A stretch of DNA of 64,000 nucleotides from Pyruvatibacter mobilis (GTDB lineage: Bacteria; Pseudomonadota; Alphaproteobacteria; CGMCC-115125): the NCBI RefSeq assembly GCF_012848855.1, contig NZ_CP051630.1, forward strand, positions 124,001-188,000, read 5' to 3'. The first letter of the stretch is position 1. Each line of letters starts with the position of its first letter. The position numbers and the translations under genes are program-made. The notes under the pieces are model-generated. The model was not told where the DNA came from, ran no database searches, and was given only the letters and a program-made list of their open reading frames with translations. Below are positions 24,869 through 32,612 of this stretch, piece after piece.

Positions 24869-25681
24869 TTAACGATCCTGATACTGGGGTGCCCGTTTCT
24901 CAACGAAGGCCTTCACGCCCTCGGCAAAGTCATCTGTCTGGGCGCAGAGAATCTGGTTGCGATCTTCCATGGCGATGGCGGCTTCAAGACTGCCGGCATC
25001 TACAGCCATGTTGAGGCATTCCTTGGTCAGCCTCAGGCCCAGGGGTGCTGTCGTCAGCATCTCGTCCAGGTAGGGGCGGACGGCCTCTTCCAGCTTGTCG
25101 TCCGGCACAACTTCGGAGACGAGGCCGGTTGCCAACGCCCGGTCAGCCTTGATGAAACGGCCTGTGAGCATCAGCTCACTTGCCACCGACACGCCAACAA
25201 GCCGCGGCAGGAAGTAGGATACACCGATGTCGCAGGCTGACAGGCCAATGCGGATGAACGCCGCGTTCATGCGTGCGCTTTCGCCTGCGATGCGGATGTC
25301 GGAGGCCAGAGCAAGGGCGAAGCCGCCGCCGCAGGCTGGCCCGTGCACCAAGGAAATGATCGGCTGCTGGCATTTCCGCATGCGCATCACGATTTCGGAA
25401 ATGCGCCGCTGGGAAATGAGGCCTGCTGCCGGTCCTGTCTGGATGGCCGAGGTATCGGACCGGTTGGACGTATCCTTCAAATCCAGCCCGGCACAGAAAG
25501 CGCGGCCCGCGCCTTTCAGCACTACCACGCGCACTTCGTTGTTCATGTAGAGCGACGCGAAGTAATCCAGCAGCTCGTCGATCATCACCGGGTCAAGTGA
25601 GTTGAGGGCTTCCGGCCGGTTCAGTGTGACCCAATCCACTCCGCCTTCCTTGCGGATGTCGAGCGTCGTGTATGCCGTCAT
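24869..25681 (-). CDS. Enoyl-CoA hydratase/isomerase family protein
   Basis: 270 residues, crotonase fold. Oxyanion-hole regions are GRAFCAGLDLKD (about 61-72) and HGPACGGGFALALASDIRIA. The second catalytic region reads IGLSACDIGVSYFLPR, where classic hydratases have a Glu (PEV..G). An acidic Asp nearby may serve, as in dienoyl-CoA isomerases, so isomerase or another activity is possible. It is upstream of the large acyl-CoA dehydrogenase on the same strand (146-base gap), consistent with a beta-oxidation pair. Confidence 0.87.
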   Translation of the reverse strand: MTAYTTLDIRKEGGVDWVTLNRPEALNSLDPVMIDELLDYFASLYMNNEVRVVVLKGAGRAFCAGLDLKDTSNRSDTSAIQTGPAAGLISQRRISEIVMRMRKCQQPIISLVHGPACGGGFALALASDIRIAGESARMNAAFIRIGLSACDIGVSYFLPRLVGVSVASELMLTGRFIKADRALATGLVSEVVPDDKLEEAVRPYLDEMLTTAPLGLRLTKECLNMAVDAGSLEAAIAMEDRNQILCAQTDDFAEGVKAFVEKRAPQYQDR

Positions 25682-25725
25682 GGCGTGTCCTCCAATTGTC
25701 TTGTTGCTTGGTTCTTGAAATCGGG

Positions 25726-26064
25726 TCAGCGCCTGGCGGCGATCATGCGGTCGAGCACGTCGGGTGGCAGTTCGAGCCAGCGCAGGCTTATTTCGTCAGG
25801 AGACTGACGAGGGTCGTAGTAGGGCGGCATCACCCGCACGATATCGGCGATGAGTGGGCCCGACGCGTCATCCACCGTGATTGTACCGGTGACAAAATCG
25901 CCGATGCCCAGGGTGAGCGCCGTGCCCTTGATGCGTGCGCCACCCAGTGACCAATCAAGAATCTCCACAGGACCGAAACCGAGGTCGATGTGCGGCAGCA
26001 CGTCACCAATGGCGCGGTGGTGCAGGCGGCGTTCACCGGTTGGGTCATGGAAGGTTGAAGGCAT
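25726..26064 (-). CDS. PilZ-domain protein
   Basis: 112 residues, single PilZ-like domain, a possible cyclic di-GMP receptor. The two binding motifs can be traced: an Arg-rich ERRLHHR near residue 11 and DWSLGGARIKG near residue 35 (DxSxxG form). The start at 26064 has GGGAG upstream; a longer frame to 26169 lacks similarity. It is 44 bases from the enoyl-CoA hydratase start and 148 from the TTC38-like gene on the same strand. Targets cannot be inferred. Confidence 0.7.
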   Translation of the reverse strand: MPSTFHDPTGERRLHHRAIGDVLPHIDLGFGPVEILDWSLGGARIKGTALTLGIGDFVTGTITVDDASGPLIADIVRVMPPYYDPRQSPDEISLRWLELPPDVLDRMIAARR

Positions 26065-26212
26065 CTGGCGGGTGCTCCCAATCGCGCAGGGGCTGATTGC
26101 CGGGAGTTTGCGCCCTTGCGTGGCCGTCCTCAAGGGCAGGTCACAGCTCATTCCGAGCGGACTTCCCATGTCCTTGTTGACGTTGCGTCAGGACGCCTGT
26201 GAGTGGTCGGGG

Positions 26213-27439
26213 TCAGGCCGCCTGGGTGCGGGCGTGCTCGCGCGCATGGGTCAACATGTCAGCGAACAGGGCGCGCTGGGCATGGCTGCCGCCGGCAAGA
26301 TGCAGGCCGGGGAGGGCGGTTTCCAGGTTGATGGCCGCGGTCTGCATGTCACCGTGGCGATGGGCCAGGATGCCTCTTGCGGCCGGCAGGATTACATATT
26401 GCCAGGTGAGGTCGCCCTCATTGAGGCGGCGGGCAGCATGGTCTTCGAGGCTTGCCAGCATGGAAAGCGCCCGCGCGTCCTGGCCGGCGCCTGCGAGTGC
26501 CATCAGGAAATGCAGATCGAGATATCCATTCACATGGTCATGGATGTGTGTCCGGGCCTTGCGCGCGACAGGCTCCCATCGCGTACCGACATCCACGCCT
26601 TGCAGTTCGAGCCGTGCAAGCAGGCTCGCGGCATTTACCTGCGGCTGGATCTGGTTGATGTCGCGCGTCCAGACATGGGCGTCGTAGAGCTCCAGCGCGT
26701 CCTCCGCGCAGCCTGTTCCGAGCGCCGCGAGTGCTGTGTGCCACCAATTGTGGGTGTACATGAAGCTTGAGCAATCATCCCAGTGATGGCTTTCGCGATG
26801 TAGGAAAGCGAGTGCCTGGAGGTGTTGCTGGCGGGTGAAGAGGACATGGGCGAGCGCGTGGTGCGCCCACGGGTTGCGTGGCAAGCGCTCACATGCCGCG
26901 CGCGCGGCACGCTCTGCTCCATCAAGATCACCTGTCTGTTCGAGACCAAATGCGTACATGCCCTCAAGATAGGCGCAGTCCGGATCATGCCTGTGGCCTG
27001 TTTCGCCAAACCAGCGGATGCCGGTTGCATCGCCTCGATTGAAGCAGTGATGCTGGGCAATCTTGATGTTGAGGATATCCGCAGGCCACTGCTCAAGGAT
27101 CGCTGCATGGTAGCGCAGGGCCAGGGGAATATCGCCGGACACCCAGGCACCGACGGCGCGGGCGAACATGTCCTCGCGGGGCGTGGCCTTGCCGATATGG
27201 GTGAAGGCTTCGTCGATGAAGGGGCGTGCCTCGCTGGCTGAATGGCGGGTTTCTCCGAACATCATGAGGGCCGCTGCGGCGGCGTTGGCTTCGACACATT
27301 CAGGATCAGCTTCCGGTGCATCCAGAACTACAAGCGCTGTATCCGTATGGGCGATAAGGGCATGGGTGAAGCCATCGATTGCAGCCACCGCCTGCGGAAC
27401 ATCCGTTGCGATCTGCAATCCGCGCGAACACTCGAGCAT
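26213..27439 (-). CDS. Tetratricopeptide repeat protein, TTC38-like
   Basis: 408 residues, helical repeat protein. Features matching the TTC38 family are the N-terminal GLQIATDVPQAVAAIDGF, the HHCFNRGDATG region, the run NPWAHHALAHVLFTR and the Trp/His-rich MYTHNWWHTALAAL (about 240-253). TTC38 proteins occur in animals and many bacteria and have no established bacterial function. Length is slightly below the usual 430-480. No signal peptide, so cytoplasmic. It is the first gene of the minus-strand run that continues to the SDR gene. Confidence 0.8.
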   Translation of the reverse strand: MLECSRGLQIATDVPQAVAAIDGFTHALIAHTDTALVVLDAPEADPECVEANAAAAALMMFGETRHSASEARPFIDEAFTHIGKATPREDMFARAVGAWVSGDIPLALRYHAAILEQWPADILNIKIAQHHCFNRGDATGIRWFGETGHRHDPDCAYLEGMYAFGLEQTGDLDGAERAARAACERLPRNPWAHHALAHVLFTRQQHLQALAFLHRESHHWDDCSSFMYTHNWWHTALAALGTGCAEDALELYDAHVWTRDINQIQPQVNAASLLARLELQGVDVGTRWEPVARKARTHIHDHVNGYLDLHFLMALAGAGQDARALSMLASLEDHAARRLNEGDLTWQYVILPAARGILAHRHGDMQTAAINLETALPGLHLAGGSHAQRALFADMLTHAREHARTQAA

Positions 27440-27880
27440 GTGCCTTCGAACTCACTTCTATTGCCGGCCGCACCGGTGCCAGGGCGCCGTGACACCGCCA
27501 TACTCTCGGCGGGTGGACGGACATGCACGGGGGCGAAGCAGTCAGGGCTGTGCTGACAGACTTGTGGATGGGCAATGTCGCAGGCAAGTGACAAGCCCGT
27601 GACTCTGTTGTGTTGAAGAGTGACCGGCGACAGGGGCTGACCGGGCCCGCACCGTCCCCATTTACCTGCCATTCACTGGCGAGGGGCGAATGTTGGTCGA
27701 GGGCTTCCCTGACCGGGCGGTGGCCGATAATGTCCGGCCTCCGGTTGTCCTGCCCTCATTGCGCCATCCGCGCGAGGCAGAAGAAGTGGCGAGGCGTCCT
27801 GTCTGGCCCCGTCTCCGGTCTCCAGATCCCCCAAGGGCCCTCCCTGTCCGGATCCAATTTGAAAGGCAGCGGTTCATCCC
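27440..27880. other. Intergenic region of 441 bases
   Basis: Lies between the divergent TTC38-like and symporter genes and presumably holds both promoters. I see no convincing -35/-10 pair or RNA gene. A possible small coding frame at 27690-27884 is listed separately. Confidence 0.5.
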
Positions 27881-27884
27881 GTGA
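27690..27884 (+). CDS. Possible small ORF coupled to the symporter gene
   Basis: Codes for 64 residues rich in Pro and Arg. A good GAGGGG site lies 6 bases before its ATG, and its TGA overlaps the GTG start of the symporter gene (GTGA), a classic coupling arrangement. The composition does not resemble a folded protein and no family is recognised, so it may be a leader peptide or chance. Confidence 0.25.
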   Translation: MLVEGFPDRAVADNVRPPVVLPSLRHPREAEEVARRPVWPRLRSPDPPRALPVRIQFERQRFIP

Positions 27885-28801
27885 CCGGTTCGTTCGACAT
27901 TGTGCAGGAGCTTGTGCTGCCTGCGGCCCTGTTCGCGGTCATGGTGACGGTCGGCATGGAGCTGACGCGGAAGGATTTTCGCGACCTGGCAGCGGCGCCG
28001 AAGGGCTTTGTTGCCGGTAGCGTCATCCAGCTGATTACCTTTCCGGCGATTGCGATCCTCGTGTTGTGGCTTGTGCCGCTGCCTGCGGCAACGGCCGTGG
28101 GGCTCGCCATCGTTGCGGCCTGCCCGAGCGGGGGGTTTTCCAATGTGCTGACATTGCTGGGGCGTGGCGACCTTGCGCTGTCCATCTCGCTGACCACCAT
28201 GTCCAGCCTGGCCGCTGTTGCAACGCTACCGCTGCTCCTGTCCTTTGCTCTGTCGGTCGCTGATGTCGCCGCTGATATGGGGGGGCCGGTTTCCGTGCCG
28301 CTTGGGCCGACCCTGGGGCAGCTGTTCCTGGTGGTATTGCTGCCTGTGGCGATCGGGATGTGGGCGCGTGCCACGCATCCAGCCTGGGTCCAGCGCAATA
28401 TTGACCGGGTGCAGCAGGCTGCGCAGATTTTGCTCTATGGCATTGTTGTCCTGCTCGCCGTTCAGGATTGGGAGCCGTTCAGCACCGGCATTGAAGCATC
28501 ACTGCCGCTTGCCGCGGCGATGTTCCTGTTGAGTGCCGGGGCGGGTTATTTCTTTTCCAGCCTCGTGCTGCCGCAGGCCCAGGCCTTCACCGTCGCCATC
28601 GAGACCGGCACCCGCAATGTGGGGCTGTCCACGCTGGTGGCGCTCACGGTGCTCGACAGGGCGGATTGGGCTGCGTTCGGGGCCGTGTATATTGCGCCGG
28701 CCAGTGCGTTGGGATTTGCCGCCGCACTGGCGCATCGCCGGGCGCGCCGCCTGGCCCGGCAACGCCAGTTGAAAAAAGAGCGCGGACCCACCGCGACATA
28801 G
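27881..28801 (+). CDS. Bile acid:sodium symporter (BASS) family transporter
   Basis: 306 residues, inner-membrane protein with about 9-10 hydrophobic segments. GMELTRKDFRDL near the N-terminus, AACPSGGFSNVLTLLGRGDLALSIS (sodium-site crossover helix region) and the late ETGTRNVGLS motif identify the family. It probably imports an organic anion with Na+; relatives carry bile acids, pantoate or keto acids. The GTG start at 27881 fits family N-termini. It is followed 4 bases later by an MFS gene, so the two are co-transcribed. Confidence 0.88.
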   Translation: MTGSFDIVQELVLPAALFAVMVTVGMELTRKDFRDLAAAPKGFVAGSVIQLITFPAIAILVLWLVPLPAATAVGLAIVAACPSGGFSNVLTLLGRGDLALSISLTTMSSLAAVATLPLLLSFALSVADVAADMGGPVSVPLGPTLGQLFLVVLLPVAIGMWARATHPAWVQRNIDRVQQAAQILLYGIVVLLAVQDWEPFSTGIEASLPLAAAMFLLSAGAGYFFSSLVLPQAQAFTVAIETGTRNVGLSTLVALTVLDRADWAAFGAVYIAPASALGFAAALAHRRARRLARQRQLKKERGPTAT

Positions 28802-28805
28802 TTCC

Positions 28806-30065
28806 ATGACCCAGACCCAGCCCGTCCTTGCCCGTCTCGCAACGCAGCTGCGCGAGACCTATTACGGCTGGTGGGTGGTGGCGGCCATTTTCGTCACCAT
28901 GACGACGACGTCCGGTGTCGGGTTCTACAACCTGTCGGTTCTGCTTGGCGCATTCACCGAAACGCGGTTTGACGTGGCGGAAGTCTCCGGCGCCACGTCG
29001 CTCTATTTCCTCGCGTCGGGTTTCGGCGGCATGGTGTTCGGGCGGCTGATCGAGCGCTTCAACATCCGCTATGTCATGGCGCTGAGCGGGCTTCTTGGGG
29101 CACTTGTCTTCCTGTTCGTCGGTGCGATCACCGAGGTCTGGCAGCTCTATCTCTTTTATGCAGTGTTCGGGGTGCTCTATTCAGGTTGCGCGCTCGTGCC
29201 GGGCACCACGCTGGTTGCCCGCTGGTTTGCCCGCCGCCGCGCTGTGGCGCTCTCCATAGCCTCAACCGGCTTGTCGATCGGCGGTATTGTCGTCTCGCCT
29301 CTGTCGGCCTGGATCATTCAGACGCAGGGTCTTGCGACTGCCGGGTACTGGCTGGCGCTCATTCTCTTCATTGGCGTGGTGCCTGCAGCTCTGCTGGTGC
29401 TGCGGCCTAGCCCGCAGTCCATGGGCTTGCGCATTGATGGCGACCCCCCGCTTGCGGACGGCGAAGAAGAGGGACCGCCTGATGGTGTGCCCTATGCGGA
29501 GGCTGTGCGGTCACGTTTCTTCATCGGCGTTACCGTCGCCTATGTCTTTGCGATGATGGCGCAAGTCGGTGCGCTGTCGCATCAGTTCCGGCTTGTCAGT
29601 GAGCGGGAAGACGCCGCGATGGCTGCCCTGGCGGTCTCCGTGCTTGCCGCATCAAGCATCGTGGGGCGTCTTATCGGCGGCTTTGCGCTCTCCCGGTTGC
29701 CCATCCGCACTTTCACCCTGTCCTTCATGGGGTTGCAGGCCTTGGGGCTTGCCGCATTCTCTCAGGCGGAAGGACCGGTTGCGCTGCTGGGTGCATCCGT
29801 TCTGTTCGGCATCACGGTCGGCAACATCCTGATGCTGCAACCGCTGCTGCTGGGGGAGGCATTCGGCCTGCGTGATTATGGCCGCATCTTCGCCCTGAGC
29901 CAGCTATGCGGCACATTCGGTGTTGCGGCGGGCCCTTCTCTAGTGGGGCTTGTCTACGATTTTGCCGGAGGCTATGGCGCAGCCTATCTGGCGATCGCCT
30001 GCGGCTCCCTGGTGGCGCTCAGTATTTTTTCTGTGGCGGGGCCGGTCAGACACGGTGACCGGTAG
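28806..30065 (+). CDS. Major facilitator superfamily transporter
   Basis: 419 residues with 12 predicted membrane helices. The first begins YYGWWVVAAIFVTM and the A-loop region is FGRLIERFNIRYVMALSG. GFYNLSVLLGAF and a long central cytoplasmic loop (DGDPPLADGEEEG) suggest the OFA/monocarboxylate-type subgroup. Likely moves an organic anion across the inner membrane. It is 4 bases downstream of the BASS transporter and convergent with the lactonase-like gene, only 14 bases away. Confidence 0.88.
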   Translation: MTQTQPVLARLATQLRETYYGWWVVAAIFVTMTTTSGVGFYNLSVLLGAFTETRFDVAEVSGATSLYFLASGFGGMVFGRLIERFNIRYVMALSGLLGALVFLFVGAITEVWQLYLFYAVFGVLYSGCALVPGTTLVARWFARRRAVALSIASTGLSIGGIVVSPLSAWIIQTQGLATAGYWLALILFIGVVPAALLVLRPSPQSMGLRIDGDPPLADGEEEGPPDGVPYAEAVRSRFFIGVTVAYVFAMMAQVGALSHQFRLVSEREDAAMAALAVSVLAASSIVGRLIGGFALSRLPIRTFTLSFMGLQALGLAAFSQAEGPVALLGASVLFGITVGNILMLQPLLLGEAFGLRDYGRIFALSQLCGTFGVAAGPSLVGLVYDFAGGYGAAYLAIACGSLVALSIFSVAGPVRHGDR

Positions 30066-30079
30066 CGGAAGCGGTGCGG

Positions 30080-30835
30080 TCAACCCAGCCGGGCCGGAGC
30101 CTGGGGGATATCCTGCCAGAACTCGGGATCATGGCCGTACATGATCCGGGCACCGCGCGTCTGCAATTCCCGCAAGGCCATCAGCGAGGCAATCATCGCA
30201 TCCTCATCGGCGCGGAATCGAGGCAGGTGCAGCTTGTCCAGCGTCCGGCGCAGATAACAGGCGTCTCCCGCCAGAACGAATGTCCCATTGCCGGTCTTTA
30301 CCTTCAGGGACTGATGGCCGGGCGTGTGACCGAATGTTGGTATGCAGACGACCGAGCCGTCACCGAACAAGTCATGCTCTCCATCAACGGTGGTGAAACT
30401 CTGGCCGGTCTCGAAGTCTTCCGCCACGTATCCAAATGGCAAGCCCGCCCGCCGGGCGTGGTCCAGCTCACGTGATTGCACAATCACCGGCACATCCGGG
30501 GCCAGGCTGTTGCCGCCGGCATGGTCGTAATGGAGATGCGAGTTCACCAGATGCGTCACCCGCGACAAATCAAACCCCGCCTGCATGAAACGGGCGTCCA
30601 GCAACTCATCAGGTGTCACGTGCAGCTGGTTGGACTTGTGTATCTGGTCCGTGTAACGGCCATGGTCGTGGGCGGCAGCAGGGTTCATCCCCGTGTCAAA
30701 CAAGACCGATCCTTTCTCGTGGACAATGAGATAGGCGGGCACCGGCACAGTGAGGGTGCCCTCCTCTCCGGCGAGGAAGGATTTCGTGGGCATTGTCAGG
30801 TGCCCGCAGGTGAATGCGTAGAGCGCAACCCCCAT
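30080..30835 (-). CDS. N-acyl-homoserine-lactonase-like MBL-fold hydrolase
   Basis: 251 residues. The complete metal motif SHLHYDHAGGN (about 102-112) is present, together with FGHTPGHQS, LAGDACYL and a C-terminal YGHDPEFW. This set and length match the AiiA/AttM lactonase branch, which opens the homoserine-lactone ring of quorum-sensing signals. Quorum quenching or use of other lactones is possible; no luxI-type gene is in the window. It lies 17 bases downstream of an exported protein gene on the same strand. Confidence 0.82.
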   Translation of the reverse strand: MGVALYAFTCGHLTMPTKSFLAGEEGTLTVPVPAYLIVHEKGSVLFDTGMNPAAAHDHGRYTDQIHKSNQLHVTPDELLDARFMQAGFDLSRVTHLVNSHLHYDHAGGNSLAPDVPVIVQSRELDHARRAGLPFGYVAEDFETGQSFTTVDGEHDLFGDGSVVCIPTFGHTPGHQSLKVKTGNGTFVLAGDACYLRRTLDKLHLPRFRADEDAMIASLMALRELQTRGARIMYGHDPEFWQDIPQAPARLG

Positions 30836-30852
30836 CAGCCCGGCCCGTATGC

Positions 30853-31461
30853 CTAGCGGCCGGAAAGGTTATGCACCTCACGCAGGTCACTGCGCAGGGC
30901 ATTCACCAGCCGCTCCACCATGCGGTCCTTTTCGACCACGGGAGACTTGGTACTCGTCACGTTGGTTGCAAAGCCGCGCCACACCACCCGTGCGCCTGGG
31001 TCCAGTATCTCGAAGGTCACCGAATAGGTGGATAGCGGGCCGCACCCATCCGGCGTGCGGTCGAAGCGATAACGGCCGATTGCCTCGGGTTCCTTGCCGC
31101 CTTGAACCTGCGACTGGATGGTAAAGCGAGGGTCATCATCCGGTCGCGACGAATCCGTCTCGTAGGTCAGTTGCCAGAAGGCATTGTCATCGACCTCGTA
31201 ACCGAGGACGGCGAGCCGCTCGGTGATGTTGGCTTCCATGTCGATGTCGCGGTCCAGCTCATGGCGCGTGCCCAGAGAGATAGGTCCGCCGAGAGGAATA
31301 TCCCCGCTGACCCGGCTGGTGACCGACAGCCCGGTCTCGGGGCAATCCTTGACGGCCGGAGGTTGCTCAGACGGGCTATTGATCTGCGCAAGGGCGGTGC
31401 CGGTCACGGCCATGACAGCGCCTGCGGCCATGCCGGCCAGGATCTTCGAAAATGGGATCAC
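30853..31461 (-). CDS. Exported protein of unknown function
   Basis: 202 residues. A signal peptide is clear (hydrophobic stretch to about residue 25, with cleavage after ALA). The mature part has two Cys in DCPETG and DGCGPLS and mixed alpha/beta composition. DIDMEANITERLAVLGYEV and VTFEILDPGARVVWRGFA vaguely recall DUF4136-type envelope proteins, but I cannot assign it. The start is GTG with a GAGAGG site. It is divergent from the DUF3298 gene and upstream of the lactonase. Confidence 0.7.
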   Translation of the reverse strand: MIPFSKILAGMAAGAVMAVTGTALAQINSPSEQPPAVKDCPETGLSVTSRVSGDIPLGGPISLGTRHELDRDIDMEANITERLAVLGYEVDDNAFWQLTYETDSSRPDDDPRFTIQSQVQGGKEPEAIGRYRFDRTPDGCGPLSTYSVTFEILDPGARVVWRGFATNVTSTKSPVVEKDRMVERLVNALRSDLREVHNLSGR

Positions 31462-31549
31462 GGGTCTTGCCTCTCATGGCATAGGATGGGGGAAGCGCAG
31501 GCCAGCCGCGCCGCGGGACCGGGCCTGTCAAGCTACCGCAGAGTAGGTA

Positions 31550-32431
31550 ATGGCGAAAGGCGCAGAAATCATGGGCAGAGTTTCCTTCCTTCCGATTGCC
31601 GGTAAGGCAATGGCCGGAGTATTCGTAGTGTTGGCTGTGTCGGCAGGTGCGCATCTTCACGTGGCGCACGCTGAAACGCCGTCTGCTGAGAAAACACCTC
31701 CGGCGGCGGATCAGTTCCTGAGGGAAACCAGCTCCGAGACCGCCGAGACATCTGTCTCGATCGATACGCGACTGCTTGAAGAACCCGTGCTGGGTGCACG
31801 TCTTGTGTCCGGCAGCGTCGAGGGCGCCAAGGCATTGGAAGCGAGTGCGGTGCAGGATGCCGCGGATGCACCGGAGTTTTTCCGAACCTATATGAGCAAT
31901 GAGGACTGGCGCGTCACCCATGAGACCAAGACCTATCTGAGTGCGCTGGGGACCCGCTGGCTCTTCACCGGCGGCGCTCATGGCAATAGCGGTTTCTCCA
32001 GTGTCATCTGGGAGAAACCGCAGGCAGGCAGGATGGGCCGTGAAGTGGACGTGGCGTCTTTCTTCCGGAATGGTGCCTCTGCTGACGCGGAGATCTGGCC
32101 GCTCCTGTCCACCTTTCTCTATGACGCCTGGGAGCGTGAATGGGAGGCCCGGACCGGCGAGTCCGTGACGGTCAGCGGACAAGGCTGGCACGTGGACGCG
32201 CAAAAAACACTCGCTCAACCTGCGCCCTCCGACATGGCATCGGTGGTCACGCTCGTCCCCTCCACCGAGTCCGGCAAGGCCGGTGGCCTCGCTTTTCACT
32301 TCGCGCCGTATGAGCTGGGCCCCTACGCCATGGGCACATTCTCCTTCACCGTGCCGCAGCAGGTGTTCCGGGCGCACCTAACGGTAGAGGCAACGGAGCT
32401 CTTTGGCGGTGACGCCTTGACCAATGACTAG
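31550..32431 (+). CDS. Exported DUF3298/DUF4163-domain protein
   Basis: 293 residues with a signal peptide (hydrophobic core about residues 16-38, cleavage near AHAE). The C-terminal half carries the DUF3298 hallmark, LAFHFAPYELGPYAMGTFSFTVP, found in RsiV-like and other envelope proteins. An in-frame ATG at 31571 is an equally possible start. It ends 7 bases from the 3' end of the convergent tRNA gene. Role unknown; in RsiV the domain binds lysozyme, but this protein lacks the anti-sigma part. Confidence 0.8.
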   Translation: MAKGAEIMGRVSFLPIAGKAMAGVFVVLAVSAGAHLHVAHAETPSAEKTPPAADQFLRETSSETAETSVSIDTRLLEEPVLGARLVSGSVEGAKALEASAVQDAADAPEFFRTYMSNEDWRVTHETKTYLSALGTRWLFTGGAHGNSGFSSVIWEKPQAGRMGREVDVASFFRNGASADAEIWPLLSTFLYDAWEREWEARTGESVTVSGQGWHVDAQKTLAQPAPSDMASVVTLVPSTESGKAGGLAFHFAPYELGPYAMGTFSFTVPQQVFRAHLTVEATELFGGDALTND

Positions 32432-32438
32432 ACGGGAA

Positions 32439-32515
<77 letters not shown>

Positions 32516-32612
32516 ATGGGCGGTCTTTTAGCAGGCATTGTTTTTCAAATCATCCTTGCGGGCTGCCCTAAATGAGAGCACCTGGAAAGGGGGCCTTGCT
32601 GCCGCCGTGCCG

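Noticed and set aside
27610-28020. 136-codon frame overlapping the BASS transporter start
   Set aside because: Runs 140 bases into a certain gene in another frame and has no motif.
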